From Sabellastarte sp. h YS-2021 (taxonomy: Eukaryota; Annelida; Polychaeta; Sabellida; Sabellidae), in assembly GCA_964017235.1 (NCBI GenBank), contig OZ024936.1, positions 53,247,028 to 53,311,027 on the forward strand: DNA of 64,000 nt. The letters run 5' to 3'. Of this stretch, positions 31,659 through 42,500 are shown in pieces. Every line of letters begins with the position of its first letter. The first letter of the stretch is position 1. The position numbers and the translations under genes are program-made. The notes beneath the pieces are model-generated. The model saw only the letters and a program-made list of their open reading frames with translations, made no database searches and was not told where the DNA came from.

Positions 31659-32204
31659 ATGTCTATAAAACCCAAGAAGAATCCAGCAACAAGCAGGAAA
31701 AGGGTGACAGCATTAGCCCAGGTAAAAGTGTCCACGAGGAAGATTCGTAAGGTGAATATGGTTCATGAAGGTTCATTTATCCAACAGAACCATCCTGTAA
31801 GTACTATTTCCACTTCATCACCAAATGAGTCACAATGTCAAACCTCAGGTCATGAAAACGAATCCATGCTCAGCATTCTTAACCAAATTCAGATGTCCAA
31901 CCAGCAACTGACTGATAGATTGGAAAGATTAGAAAGGGGTCAAATTGATGCATTTGTTTCTGCCCCCACCAGTTTGTGGCCACAAACATCAGGCTTATCA
32001 CAAGGAACTAATCCGGTTGTATCTGATTCAGCAGAGCTCTCACATCAGCCCCACATTAATCCACGGGTAAATCACCACAGTTCCTCACAACAGGGCGGAG
32101 TTTCTCCTCAACTAGGTTACCAACAGGATCTCAACCTAAGGTCTGGGGCGACAGAACACCCTCGGGATGCAATAATGCCAAGTCCAATGTTTCAGAAGCA
32201 GTGA
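31659..32204 (+). CDS. Gag-like ORF of the Ngaro-like element
   Basis: Intact 181-codon ORF from ATG. The N-terminus is basic (KPKKNPATSRKRVTALAQ), the middle has a coiled-coil-like heptad stretch (LSILNQIQMSNQQLTDRLER) and the C-terminus is polar and Gln/Ser-rich. DIRS/Ngaro elements begin with a Gag-like ORF of this general make-up, and the position directly after repeat A1 agrees. No zinc knuckle was seen. RT lies about 4 kb downstream because of insertions. Confidence 0.6.
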   Translation: MSIKPKKNPATSRKRVTALAQVKVSTRKIRKVNMVHEGSFIQQNHPVSTISTSSPNESQCQTSGHENESMLSILNQIQMSNQQLTDRLERLERGQIDAFVSAPTSLWPQTSGLSQGTNPVVSDSAELSHQPHINPRVNHHSSSQQGGVSPQLGYQQDLNLRSGATEHPRDAIMPSPMFQKQ

Positions 32205-32558
32205 CAAACATTTGAGCGTCCTATGAACAGCAAGCCAAACAAGAATCACTACAAGGTAAGGCGCCCTGTAGGTCTGGCCACTATAACAACTTTGATACAG
32301 TTTCCAACCCACCAGACATGAGATAGCCCAATGAGGGCTTTTATGGGTCGAATGGCAAGTAGCATTTACTGTACGACAGTATCCTGGTTTGATGTCACAG
32401 CTGCTTATAATGTCTATAAGTGGGGCTAAGGCGATAAGGTAGTTTAATTAGGTTCTTTCTTCTCCAGGTGTATCATTTTTAAGGGGATTTACTTTTCTGT
32501 ATACATCATATAAATTTTGTTTCTTTATCATTTCTAATAGTTTTTTTCCATGCTCCTG
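32205..32558 (+). other. Degenerate continuation of the Ngaro-like element
   Basis: No open frame. It probably contains the junction with the minus-strand LINE fragment. Confidence 0.4.
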
Positions 32559-32559
32559 G

Positions 32560-32992
32560 TTTATTAATATGTTTATAGTTACTACAGTCTAGTTTAGGGT
32601 CTAATTAAGATTTAGGTCTCCCCTTAGTAATATGTAAAAAGTTCCTGCTGATGGAATATGACTCTCTATATTCCGGAAATATTGCGGGGTATCGACATTT
32701 GCAGCACATGCATTTATTACCCACAAACTTGTATCATTTAGTTTTAAATTGATTGATAACAGGTTTCCCTCATTATTTGCAAGTATGCTTGATACTGTAT
32801 ACTCCAAAGTTGGGGCAATTAGTATAGTAATCCCCCCTTGAGTTGGTTTTAGAGCTCATTAATAAAGCAATCTCCTTTCCAGATATTTTTAAGGCTACCT
32901 ATGTCAAGCTCCGCCCAGTGAGCTTCTTGCAAACATGGAATGTTACCTCCCATATTTTCTAAATAGTTTAGTACATCAGTGCTTCAGCAATA
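32560..32992 (-). pseudogene. LINE fragment (APE-type endonuclease)
   Basis: On minus, NIPCLQEAHWAELD (the LQE-x-H-W catalytic strand) is followed by GGITILIAPTLEYTVSSILA. Then comes LWVINACAANVDTPQYFRNI, and finally a GDLNLN strand standing for GDFN. This is the endonuclease of an L1/Tx1-like non-LTR retrotransposon. It has frameshifts and stops and lies nested in the Ngaro-like element. Confidence 0.7.
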
Positions 32993-33399
32993 TCTCATAT
33001 ACTTTTGCAATTTGCTGATAACACCTTTATTACATTCCGTGTTGGTATTATTTTTACTGGCTGGTCCCTCTGTACCTCAAGATTTATTACACATAAATAA
33101 CATTCCTGCCTCTCTGACTTAATTACTATTTATCCACACTGTATCCTCAGTGGTATGTGTTTGTTGCAATAATCACGTGAAAATAACTGAACAACTGAAC
33201 AAAAAATATATATACATTATAAAAAAAGTAAAGACTAATGGAATAATTCATACGCCATCTTGGAAAAGATTTGAATATTTTATAGCCTTCTCTTTCTCTT
33301 GTTAGCAAGACTTGTGGTATTTTGTTGACACAGAGTAAGGATTATTTACTAGGGTATTTTTCTTATATTAGATACATTATTTATTATATAACTTATTAT

Positions 33400-35460
33400 T
33401 TAACTATAGAAACAAGGACAAAATTAACCTCATCTGCTTTCACATACCAATTTAAAATGGTACTGTTATTTTCAGGTAATCCCACTGCAAGTTGACAGGA
33501 TTCTATTTTGCAGAGGACAATATATTTTTACACATTTTGGACTATACTGAAGCCAGTGGTTGACAGTATCACTTAATTACGCATAATACATTTATACTTG
33601 GACTAGCATCGTTGCTTAAGTATAGAACCAAGGATGTAAGTTAACACATCTGCTTTCATATACCAGTTTGGAAATTCTGGTACTCTTATTTTTAGAGAGT
33701 CCCACTGCATGTTATCATTACCTCAGTGACAGGAATCTTTTTAACTGATCTAATCTAACTGATCTAATAAGACGCAATAACTGATAACTGATCTAACTGA
33801 TGTAATATGACACAGTTTTGGACAATACTGAAACAATGGTTAAACTGTATCTCAAAGTTATACCTAATATATTAACAACGAAGAGTAGACAGCGCCACCT
33901 AGTTTCACATAAAATATGTATATTTGAAGTATCCATGTATTGCACCAAGGGGGGAAATTAATGTATCTGCTTTTACAGACAAATTTAGAAATTTGGTACT
34001 CTTATGTTTAGATAATCCCACTGCAAGTTATCATTACTTCAGTGACAGGATTTTATTTCTAAAAGTAAAGATCTAATTTAACACACTTTTGGACCATACT
34101 GAAACAGTGGTTAAAACAGTATCACACAGTTGTACCTAATATATCAACGAATAGTCAACAGTATCATATAGTTACACCAAATATATGTGAAACGAAGTAA
34201 CCAAGTATTGCACCAAGGAGTGGAGTTAACTTCTCTACTTTTTTCTCTTTTTTATCACGACTTCAGTGAAAAGATTCTATTTTTAAATTGAAAGATCTAA
34301 TTTAACACACTTTTTACTATATTGAAACAGTGGTTAAACTGTATCACACAGTTGTACCTAATATAAGAGTCAACAACGCTGTATAGTTACACCTATTATA
34401 TGTGTAATTGAAGTAACCAAGTATTAAATCAAGGAGGGGTGTTTACGTATGTGCTTTTACTCACCAATTGAGATAATACCACTGTAAGTTATCATTACTT
34501 CAGTGACATGATTCTGTTACTAAAGGGATAGCTCTATTTTGTCACAATTTTGGACTCAACTGAAACTGTGGTTAAACTATACCACAAAATTGTACCTAAT
34601 ATATTAACAACGAATAATCAATAATACCACATAGTTACACCTAATGTATGTGTAATTGAAGTAGCCAAGTATTTTACAAAAGAAGGAAGTTAAAATATCT
34701 GCTTTTACACACTGATTAAGAATTTTGGTACTCTTGTCTTTAGATAAACCCACTGCAAGTTATCATTACTTTAGTGACAGGATTCTATTTCCAGAATGGG
34801 AAATCTAATTTGACACAATTTTAGACTATACTAAAACAGCAATTAAAACTATACCACACAATTGTACCTAATATATTAACAACGAATAATCAATAATACC
34901 ACATAGTTACACCTAATGTATGTGTAATTGAAGTAGGGTTTACAAAAGAAGGAAGTTAAAATATCTGCTTTTACACACTGATTAAGAATTTTGGTACTCT
35001 TATCTTTAGATAAACCCACTGCAAGTCATCATTACTTTAGTGACAGGATTCTATTTCCAGAATGGGAAATCTAATTTGACACAATTTTAGACTATACTAA
35101 AACAGCGATTAAAACTATACTACACAATTGTACCTAATATATTAACAACGAATAATCAATAATACCACATAGTTACACCTAATGTATGTGTAATTGAAGT
35201 AACCAAGTATTTTACAAAAGAAGGAAGTTAAAATATCTGCTTTTACACACTGATTAAGAATTTTGGTACTCTTATCTTTAGATAAACCCACTGCAAGTTA
35301 TCATTACTTCAGTGACAGGATTCTATTTCTAAAATGAGAGGTCTAATTTGACACAATTTTGGAATATACTAAAACAGTGGTTAAACAGTATTACAAAGTT
35401 GCACTGATATATCAACAACGGGGAGTGAATAGTGCCACATAGTTACACCAAATATATGAG
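33400..35460 (+). repeat. ~270-bp tandem repeat array, about eight units
   Basis: Each unit contains CCCACTGCAAGTTATCATTACTT-type sequence followed by GTGACAGGATTCTATTT and TTAGACTATACT-like sequence. Anchor positions are about 33482, 33703, 34019, 34478, 34749, 35016 and 35287, plus a weak one at about 34240. The last three are 267-271 bp apart and nearly identical; earlier ones are shorter and more diverged. Confidence 0.85.
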
Positions 35461-36154
35461 TAGTTGAAATAACAATAATTGTTAATTATGAAAAGAATCG
35501 AAAAGTAATGGTTTTTATCTAGTCCCTGTAACAGTTATCAGATCACAGTGTCTCAGATAAGTCAAAATATAGACAAATTACCTGATATACAGGGACATAA
35601 TGTTCAGTATACCAACTTGTATAATATGTTGCCACATTTTCAGATTGCTCACATCATATACATTCTAGATTGTTATTATGCGAACAAGGTCTTTTATTAA
35701 TAAGTGATGTGCATTTTTACAACGGGGCTGTCTGTCACTGTGATGTTATTTCTGGTGGTCCTCTAGAGATTATATATTCCTAATATATGGTTATTGGGCT
35801 TTCACGTTCTCAAATTCAGGTATTATCAGAGTGTGACAAAGCCAATGCTAGCTTAGTTGCAAAGATTTTTTATGAAGATTGTCAGTATTTTGAAAAATAT
35901 CGTGTGTCTTATGAGTAATACATGAATAGGTTAAACTTAAGTTTGATTGATTGATTGAGAGATAAGATAGTTTACTCTCCTAAGACAGGGTTAAAACCAT
36001 GTAGCTGGCAAATAAACCATATAGTAATAATACATATGGTAATGTTACTAACAATACTAACGCAGTTGTTTCACAATTTGAGGATAATCCTAATCCTCAC
36101 TATTTTCACACTCAAATTGGTCACAAACTTGACAGACGTGTATCTGACTTTATT
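35461..36154 (+). other. AT-rich segment 5' of the Ngaro-like RT
   Basis: Degenerate. Around 35770-35930 there may be further element sequence, but no frame is convincing. Confidence 0.4.
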
Positions 36155-37013
36155 TTGAAAGACAAAACTAGAGAATTTGTGAACCTGGAATCCACTGGAT
36201 TTTATTTCATTGGTCCTGACAGAGACCTTATAGAGTATCAAGATATTAAAAATGTCTGTCGTCTGGCAGAAATTATACAATATAATGGTTTGCCTAATTA
36301 CAAAATGGTCAGATATCCAATAAGATCAGGTGTGAACTTACCTGCAAGTGAGGACTATCTGCAAGACTATCCAGATCAAAGGCTAGTTCAATATCTGACA
36401 TTTGGTTTCCCACTAGGTCCTATTGCTCCTGATATGTTGCATAACACTGATGTCACTAATCACTTTTTGAAACTTGAAAAGCAAAATCCTTGGGAACTAT
36501 TTCAGGTCCAGTTTCTGAGGTTAAATTTCCAGATTTTCACTGCGCACCAGTCCAAAGGACCTGTATAAGAGAAGAGTGATAATTAATCTTTCGTATCCAC
36601 ATGGTAACTCATTAAATAATAATGTTGACAAACTTCACTTCGACAACTAAGGATTTTTTCTACATTTTCCTTGATGCTCACATGCTTGGGTATTTGTATA
36701 GAAAAAAACCACCAATACTCTCAAAATTGAAGTCGTATATGGGGAGTGTATCAAAGTGGTTTTCAAACGGTTCATGTCAAGAAAGGCTTTTCAATCCTTA
36801 TAAAGAAAACTTTTATATTGACACAAATATATGAAGCATGCTCAAATATTTGTTAATAGGATCTTTGCCACTTTCAGGAAAAAATCACGATGGGACAAAA
36901 TCCCTGTTTCGGATGGATTCAAGCAGGATATCCAGTGTTTTATTAGATTTTTACCACACTTAAAGGAAAAACAATTCTTAAGAAGCAAAGAATGTTTCCA
37001 ACACTCTTCATAA
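36155..37013 (+). pseudogene. Ngaro-like reverse transcriptase (frameshifted)
   Basis: The first frame (36155-36568) gives FVNLESTGFYFIGPDRDL and YLQDYPDQRLVQYLTFGFPL, the segment that precedes RT in DIRS/Ngaro polyproteins. The frame then changes and KRRVIINLSYPHGNSLNNNV (36569-36630) gives the first RT motif block. Segments at 36622-37013 keep only the finger/thumb parts. The catalytic YxDD is not visible, so the RT is dead. Confidence 0.75.
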
Positions 37014-37029
37014 TGATTCTCCCTCACTG

Positions 37030-37464
37030 GGTTAGGGGGAGTCTTGGGGACAGTGGATTTATGCTACTCCCATTTACCCTATACCTGGTTTACAATTAAA
37101 AATTGTCCATTGGGAGATGCTCAATATATTACTGGCATTGAGGGTGTGGGGGGATGACTTCTGGCAACACTCTACTGCATTTTTGTTCTGTGACAACCTA
37201 GGAGTGGTCCAGGTGGTTGAAACTAGTAAAAACAAAGACCCATTCTTGGCTGCCTGCATTCGAAACATTTGGCTGATAACAGCCACCCTGGACATTGAAT
37301 TACAAATTACCCATGTAAGAGGGGTTGATAATGACATTGGGGATTTTCTGTCCATATTGTGTTCACTTAAATCTATCAACAGAGTCCGGTATCAGGAACG
37401 CAAAGAAAGTTATATTTGGCACAGGATTCCAATATCTTATTTTAACTTGGATTTACATATATAA
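37030..37464 (+). pseudogene. Ngaro-like RNase H domain
   Basis: YATPIYPIPGLQLKIVHWEM, ALRVWGDDFWQHSTAFLFCD, then DNLGVVQVVETSKNKDPFLA and LQITHVRGVDNDIGDFLS form a well-kept RNase H C-terminal half, with the catalytic D of FCDN and the D of the GDFLS region. The N-terminal DAS strand is missing or in another frame. Confidence 0.75.
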
Positions 37465-37530
37465 TTTCAGGTGCAAAACCTTCTTCCCTGCAATTACTAA
37501 CCTCAGCATGACAGAAGATTAATCAAACCT

Positions 37531-37700
37531 ATGGACCTTCTACCTCATCAGCTTAAATATTTCCCCTTTGGTCACGGCTTCCATTCCTTCAGAAGGTCAG
37601 GGGCAACCCTGGCTTTTGATCATAATGCTCCCCTACAGAGCATTATGTCCCATGGCCTTTGGAGGAGTCCGGCAGTCTTGATTTACCTCCAGAATGCAAC
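37531..37700 (+). pseudogene. Ngaro-like tyrosine recombinase, C-terminal end only
   Basis: HGFHSFRRSGATLAFDHNA contains the HxxR box (H-S-F-R-R). Then IMSHGLWRSPAVLIYLQN holds HGxW and a final Tyr. The ~250 residues that should lie between RNase H and this box are missing, so the element has an internal deletion at about 37465-37530. Confidence 0.75.
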
Positions 37701-37760
37701 CAGGCATCTTCTATTATTCCTTCTACTTTCTCCTCTGTTATTGCGTCCTTTTTCTGATGG

Positions 37761-37787
37761 CTTCCCTCAGGGACAGAAAAGTCCATG
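37761..37787 (+). repeat. Ngaro-like repeat B1
   Basis: CTTCCCTCAGGGACAGAAAA and the next 7 bp match 38842-38868 in 24 of 27 positions. It lies between the recombinase remnant and repeat A2. Confidence 0.55.
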
Positions 37788-37892
37788 ACCTTTAGATGAC
37801 CTTTTAAACTTGACCTTTGAACTAGTAGGGAAACTGTGTATGGCACGGCCTGTTAAGGGCCTGCATGGCAGTTTGTCCCTACCTTAAACAGG

Positions 37893-38035
37893 TATGGGTA
37901 TGCTGTGCATGGTCTCTAGGGTTCAAAGTATTGGCATTATTGACAACACCAAAACAATTGGTTCTGCTTGGTTGAACACACGCTTAGAATTTTTTTTACA
38001 AGTAACAATCAGTGAGCATACATGTGGGAACTTAA
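37893..38035 (+). repeat. Ngaro-like direct repeat A2
   Basis: Second copy of A1 (TATGGGTATGCTGTGCATGG ... AATTGGTTCTGCTTGG), same orientation, 6.5 kb downstream. Confidence 0.8.
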
Positions 38036-38099
38036 AACCCACCAACCCACCACTGACACAACTACTGATTTGACAAGTTTTGCCCTGTTGAGACCAAAC

Positions 38100-38640
38100 A
38101 CCTGTCAAGAATGTATTGTGGTTATCTTTCATATCTGTAGCTAGACCTCTTAACCTTGATCTAGCTTTGACAGTTCTCCTCAGATTGATATGGCTCCAGG
38201 CATATCTGGATTATCTTTCGACCATTGAGCTGGACTCCTCGAGACTGATCCACTCAGGGGAGGTCTCCTTAAGTGGATTAATGTGGCTCTTTGCGATTTG
38301 GATTAGGCGGGCCAGACTGACTCTGGTTACCCCTTCTTGATTTAGACTAAGTTTCCCCCTTGGGCACTGACCTTACACAAGGGAGTACTATGGTTTTCCC
38401 TTGACTTTAGAGCTTGACCCCTTGACCCTGATCCAATCATGGGAGTTCTCCTAACTTTGGATTGACATAGCTCTTTGAGATTTTGGATTCTTTCGACTAA
38501 TGAAAAAACTTTTGTTTATCCCAATAGTCTTGGTCCAACTTTGGGTTACTAGCTTATTATGTTAGGATTAGGTAGGGCCAGACCAACTCTGGTATCCCTC
38601 ATCCCGATTTGAGACAGTGCTTACCATTATGACCAACAAG
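38100..38640 (+). repeat. Degenerate internal repeats 3' of A2
   Basis: GGGCCAGACTGACTCTGG (38311) recurs as GGGCCAGACCAACTCTGG (38575). GATCCACTCAGGGGAGGTCT (38247) recurs as GATCCAATCATGGGAGTTCT (38429). No gene; the short open frame at 38116-38340 lies across these repeats. Confidence 0.6.
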
Positions 38641-38841
38641 TGACCACGACAAACTGACAAAAATCCTTATTCAGGATGATGTCTCGTGGATAATGAACTT
38701 TATGATTGTGACGATTGTATTTGGTATTAATTCCGTCTGTATGATAGCCCTTATGTTATTCTTATGACCATGGTGTTGGTTAACCTTTATGGTATTATTT
38801 AGTAATGGTGTTCTAAATTTATTCACCACACATTTTAAAAT

Positions 38842-38868
38842 CTTCCCACAGGGGCAGAAAAGTACATG
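38842..38868 (+). repeat. Ngaro-like repeat B2, probable 3' end of the element
   Basis: CTTCCCACAGGGGCAGAAAA and 7 more bp match B1 with three mismatches. The order A1-ORFs-B1-A2-B2 is the split direct repeat layout of Ngaro elements. Confidence 0.5.
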
Positions 38869-38869
38869 T

Positions 38870-39371
38870 TTTAACTAATAAACTAATATGTAAAATAAAA
38901 TTCCTTTAATGACTTTATGTGCATCATACCCACCACCTTGCTTTGAATCTTGTCTATCTGGGTTTGAATCCTCTAATAGGTCTTATATAATTTTGACCTT
39001 AAAAATGACCTTTATCAACTTGATATTTGAACTATGAGGATATACATTTTTGAAAATGGGTGAAATGAAGTTTTATGATCATGGTCACTGTGTATTGGAA
39101 GCAGTTTTTGTTGAGACATACAGAATATTTAAACAAATTTATAGATCTGCCGTAAGACCATCGCAATTACCTTTTGTTGTGTACATAGTGACTTAACAGT
39201 TTTTATAAATGAAAATATGTTGAGTTGTACAAAGGACAGAGGAGCATGCTCTTTAATCTGACATGAACATTTTGAACCATAATTGGTACGAGAATTGCTG
39301 TTTAAAGAAATCAGTCATGAGTAAACAGGGTGAAAACATCAATCCCAATACACATTAATATTTTAATTATT
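38870..39371. other. Intergenic 3' flank of gene B
   Basis: AT-rich sequence, nothing recognised. Confidence 0.5.
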
Positions 39372-39377
39372 TTTATT
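39372..39377 (-). promoter_or_regulatory. Polyadenylation signal of gene B
   Basis: AATAAA on minus, 42 nt after the stop codon of gene B. Confidence 0.6.
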
Positions 39378-39419
39378 TTGTTCAATCTGCAAGTGCTGAA
39401 TCCTGATCTGTTGTTTGAA

Positions 39420-39536
39420 TTATTCGTCTGCTCCCACATGCGATGTTTGATCCAGTTGTATTAAGGTTAGATCTTCTTGGCCCAATTTATTTCTGTGATA
39501 CCAGAAACTGAGTTGGTAGACAATCATAATGAGCAC
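39420..39536 (-). CDS. SLC18B1: Gene B terminal exon
   Basis: 117 nt including TAA (39422-39420), acceptor ATTTCAG. It encodes the end of the last helix (VLIMIVYQLSFWYHRNK) and a polar cytoplasmic tail ending HVGADE. Confidence 0.8.
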   Translation of the reverse strand: MLIMIVYQLSFWYHRNKLGQEDLTLIQLDQTSHVGADE

Positions 39537-42500
39537 CTGAAATGACAAATACACAACATAGACTTCTTCAGGAAAATGGTTAGTATAAAAACACAGGCCT
39601 GTTCTTGGAAAGGTTTAGATCTATACAAGACACGGACACATTTTTTTAAATAGTTCATATAAATCACGTTGAAAACTGAAGCAGCTGGTTAATCTCTTGC
39701 ACTCACTGGACCTTACTTTCAGCAGAATTCTCGAGTATGTGAGATAAACACTTTTTTTTCAAATCACTGCATTCAAAAATAGTCTTTTACAGCTTAAATG
39801 TGCCAAAAACACACCATTTTTACTAGACCATTGAACCTTACTTTCAGCAGAAATCTGGAGTATGTGAGATAAACATACCTTTTCAAATCACTGCTTCACA
39901 AAAAAGCCTTTTGTAAAAAGAATTGCTGGACTAGTTAAATAGATATTAGGTAAATAAATTATACGTGCAGGAACAGATCCAAAATCAAAGTGTTTCTCCA
40001 TATTTCATGTGAAACTTTGGAATATAATTTCTATAACTTATATTTACTATGTAGATTCCTTTTGATAAATTGTGTCAAATTTTATCAAAAATATAGTTTT
40101 CCATTGTGAAATTTGAATAAATGAATTATATTTGTTGTAGAAGCATTTTCGGAATTTGCTTTAATACAAGAAGCTTTTCTGTAAAATCCTCACATTGTTG
40201 TGTTTAATGATATAGTAGAATTTTTTTATTATAATGCAAACGTCTTTTTGTTACTCATTTATTGATATATGTAGATAGATAATGGCTATGCGGTTAAACT
40301 TTTCCGGTTGTTATCAATTATAACTACACAGAAAGTTGAAGAATACTATATATTATATCTCAAGGTATAGGACTTAAATATACCTTTACTAATTTAGCCA
40401 AAATTTAACTTCCTTCAGTATCAGAGCTGTGCCTCGTAGAGAAAAAACATGGTAATCATGATTCCCTACCGTGAAAAAACATTAAGAAGGCATGGGGGTT
40501 TTATGTGGTAAAACTAACATTTCTTAGAGTACATTATGGCATGGTTATTTAGGGAATAGTGTTTATTACCTAGAGAAGAGAGTATTTCTTTTGCGTATGC
40601 CACAACCAAGCTTAACCAAATTTAGAAAATAATATCCAACACTTTTATGAAATGTAGATAGCCTCTATAGTCTTGTCTGTTTTGTGTCAAAACAACACAA
40701 AAGAAAAAAAAATATTGGCTTAGGTTATTCACAAGTCTTGCACGTTTTCAGCTTTTTGGTGGAATTTTTATGTGTTGTGTAAAAGTGGGAGGTCACGAAA
40801 GTCATGTGGTACAAGGAGACATGAACATCAACAAGTACATGTGTGGTCTTATTTAGTTAAAAGTCTATATTTGAAGATATGGTAAAAATATTGTGAATAT
40901 ATTGATTTTTTGCATAGCAGTATCATTCTCAGTAAACTTTAACATTTTACCAAAAAGTTTGAATATACACCTTTAAATGATATATTATGTGTGTGTGGCG
41001 GGATGGGCCCCCAACCCCTGTGTAACCCCTTAGAGGGTCGAGCTCCCGGTCCAATCACTGATTTCCCACGAACCCAGAGATCCGCTTTGCACAGACGCCA
41101 GCATAGGTGCCTTATGGGCAGGGGCCCCGGAATCACTGTGATGACATGTCCCACAACCAGCGGGTACAGCCCCTGTCAGGCAAAGAGGTCGATGGTACCC
41201 CAGCACCCTACAGACTGGAGGCGCCCCAATCTCGAGTGGCCCAGAGGTGTGACCCCGCTTAATACCAGGGAGACCTATCTGCAGTTCTGTGAATCAGCCT
41301 GCATCCAACATCAGTAAGTTTGTAGATGAGCACATCAAAAAGTATGTCCCCACAACTAAGTCATGCATACGTAATACTCAAGACTTCATCAAGAAAATTA
41401 CTGAATTATGTCCTATCCCTGATAGAGCAATACTAGCTACATTAGATGTCACCTCTTTATATACCAATATCCAGAACCAAGAAGGATTAATTGCTGTAGC
41501 TGACCACTTGAGGAGAGACTTAAGCAAAGGTCCAACTGCTACATACCTCCTAGATTTATTAAAACTAGTCTTGCACAATATGTATTTTGAATTCAATGAT
41601 GAATTCTTCATACCAATTGAAGGTACAGCAATGGGCGCAGTGCTAGCTTCCGATTATGCTAACCTGTTCATGGATAGGTTCGAGACAAAAGCCTTAGAAA
41701 ACTATCCCCTAAAGCCCCTAATTTGGAAAAGATTCATTGATGATATTTTCCTTATCTGGACACATGGAGAAGAATCATTACAACAATTCATGGAATACCT
41801 GAATTATCTTCACCCAATTATTAAGTTCCCATCAGAACACAGTACTGAAAGTATTAATTTCTTAGATACTACAGTCAAACTTGACTCAAACCGACAAATT
41901 ATTATTACACAATATAACAAGCCCACTGACACTCACCTATTCCTGCATCACACAAGTGCATATCCAGAGACAGTCACAAAGAAAGGACCATGTGGACAAT
42001 ACTTGAGAATCAGAAGAATATGTACTCTTGATTCTGATTTCAAAACTAATTCAGATAAACTTACTGAATATTACTTACAAAGAGGGTACCCCCTCAAACA
42101 ATTGAAATCACACTACCAACATGTGACCAAACTATCACAAAAAGATTTTTTGTAAGAGCATGACAAGAAATCCAATGCTAACCCCCAAATCATGGTAACA
42201 AGGTTTAATCCACAAAACCCACCAATCCAAAAAAAATTCATGCACTCAAACTGGAATATTATTGAACACTGTGAAGATCTCAAAAATATCTTCTAATCAA
42301 ACCTTTAATTGCATTTCGTAGACTACCCAGTCTCAGGGGTATTCTAAAAGTAAAATATCCTACCCACCATCAAATACCCTTCCTCCATAGACATACCAAA
42401 AATATGTACAAGACTAGGCAAATGCACATATTGCCCCAAAATATACACGATCACCAAATTTGATAGTCACCACACTGGAAAAACAAAGTGTATAAATCTT

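Noticed and set aside
38116-38340. 74-codon plus-strand ORF after the Ngaro-like repeat A2
   Set aside because: It lies across degenerate internal repeats and has no domain.
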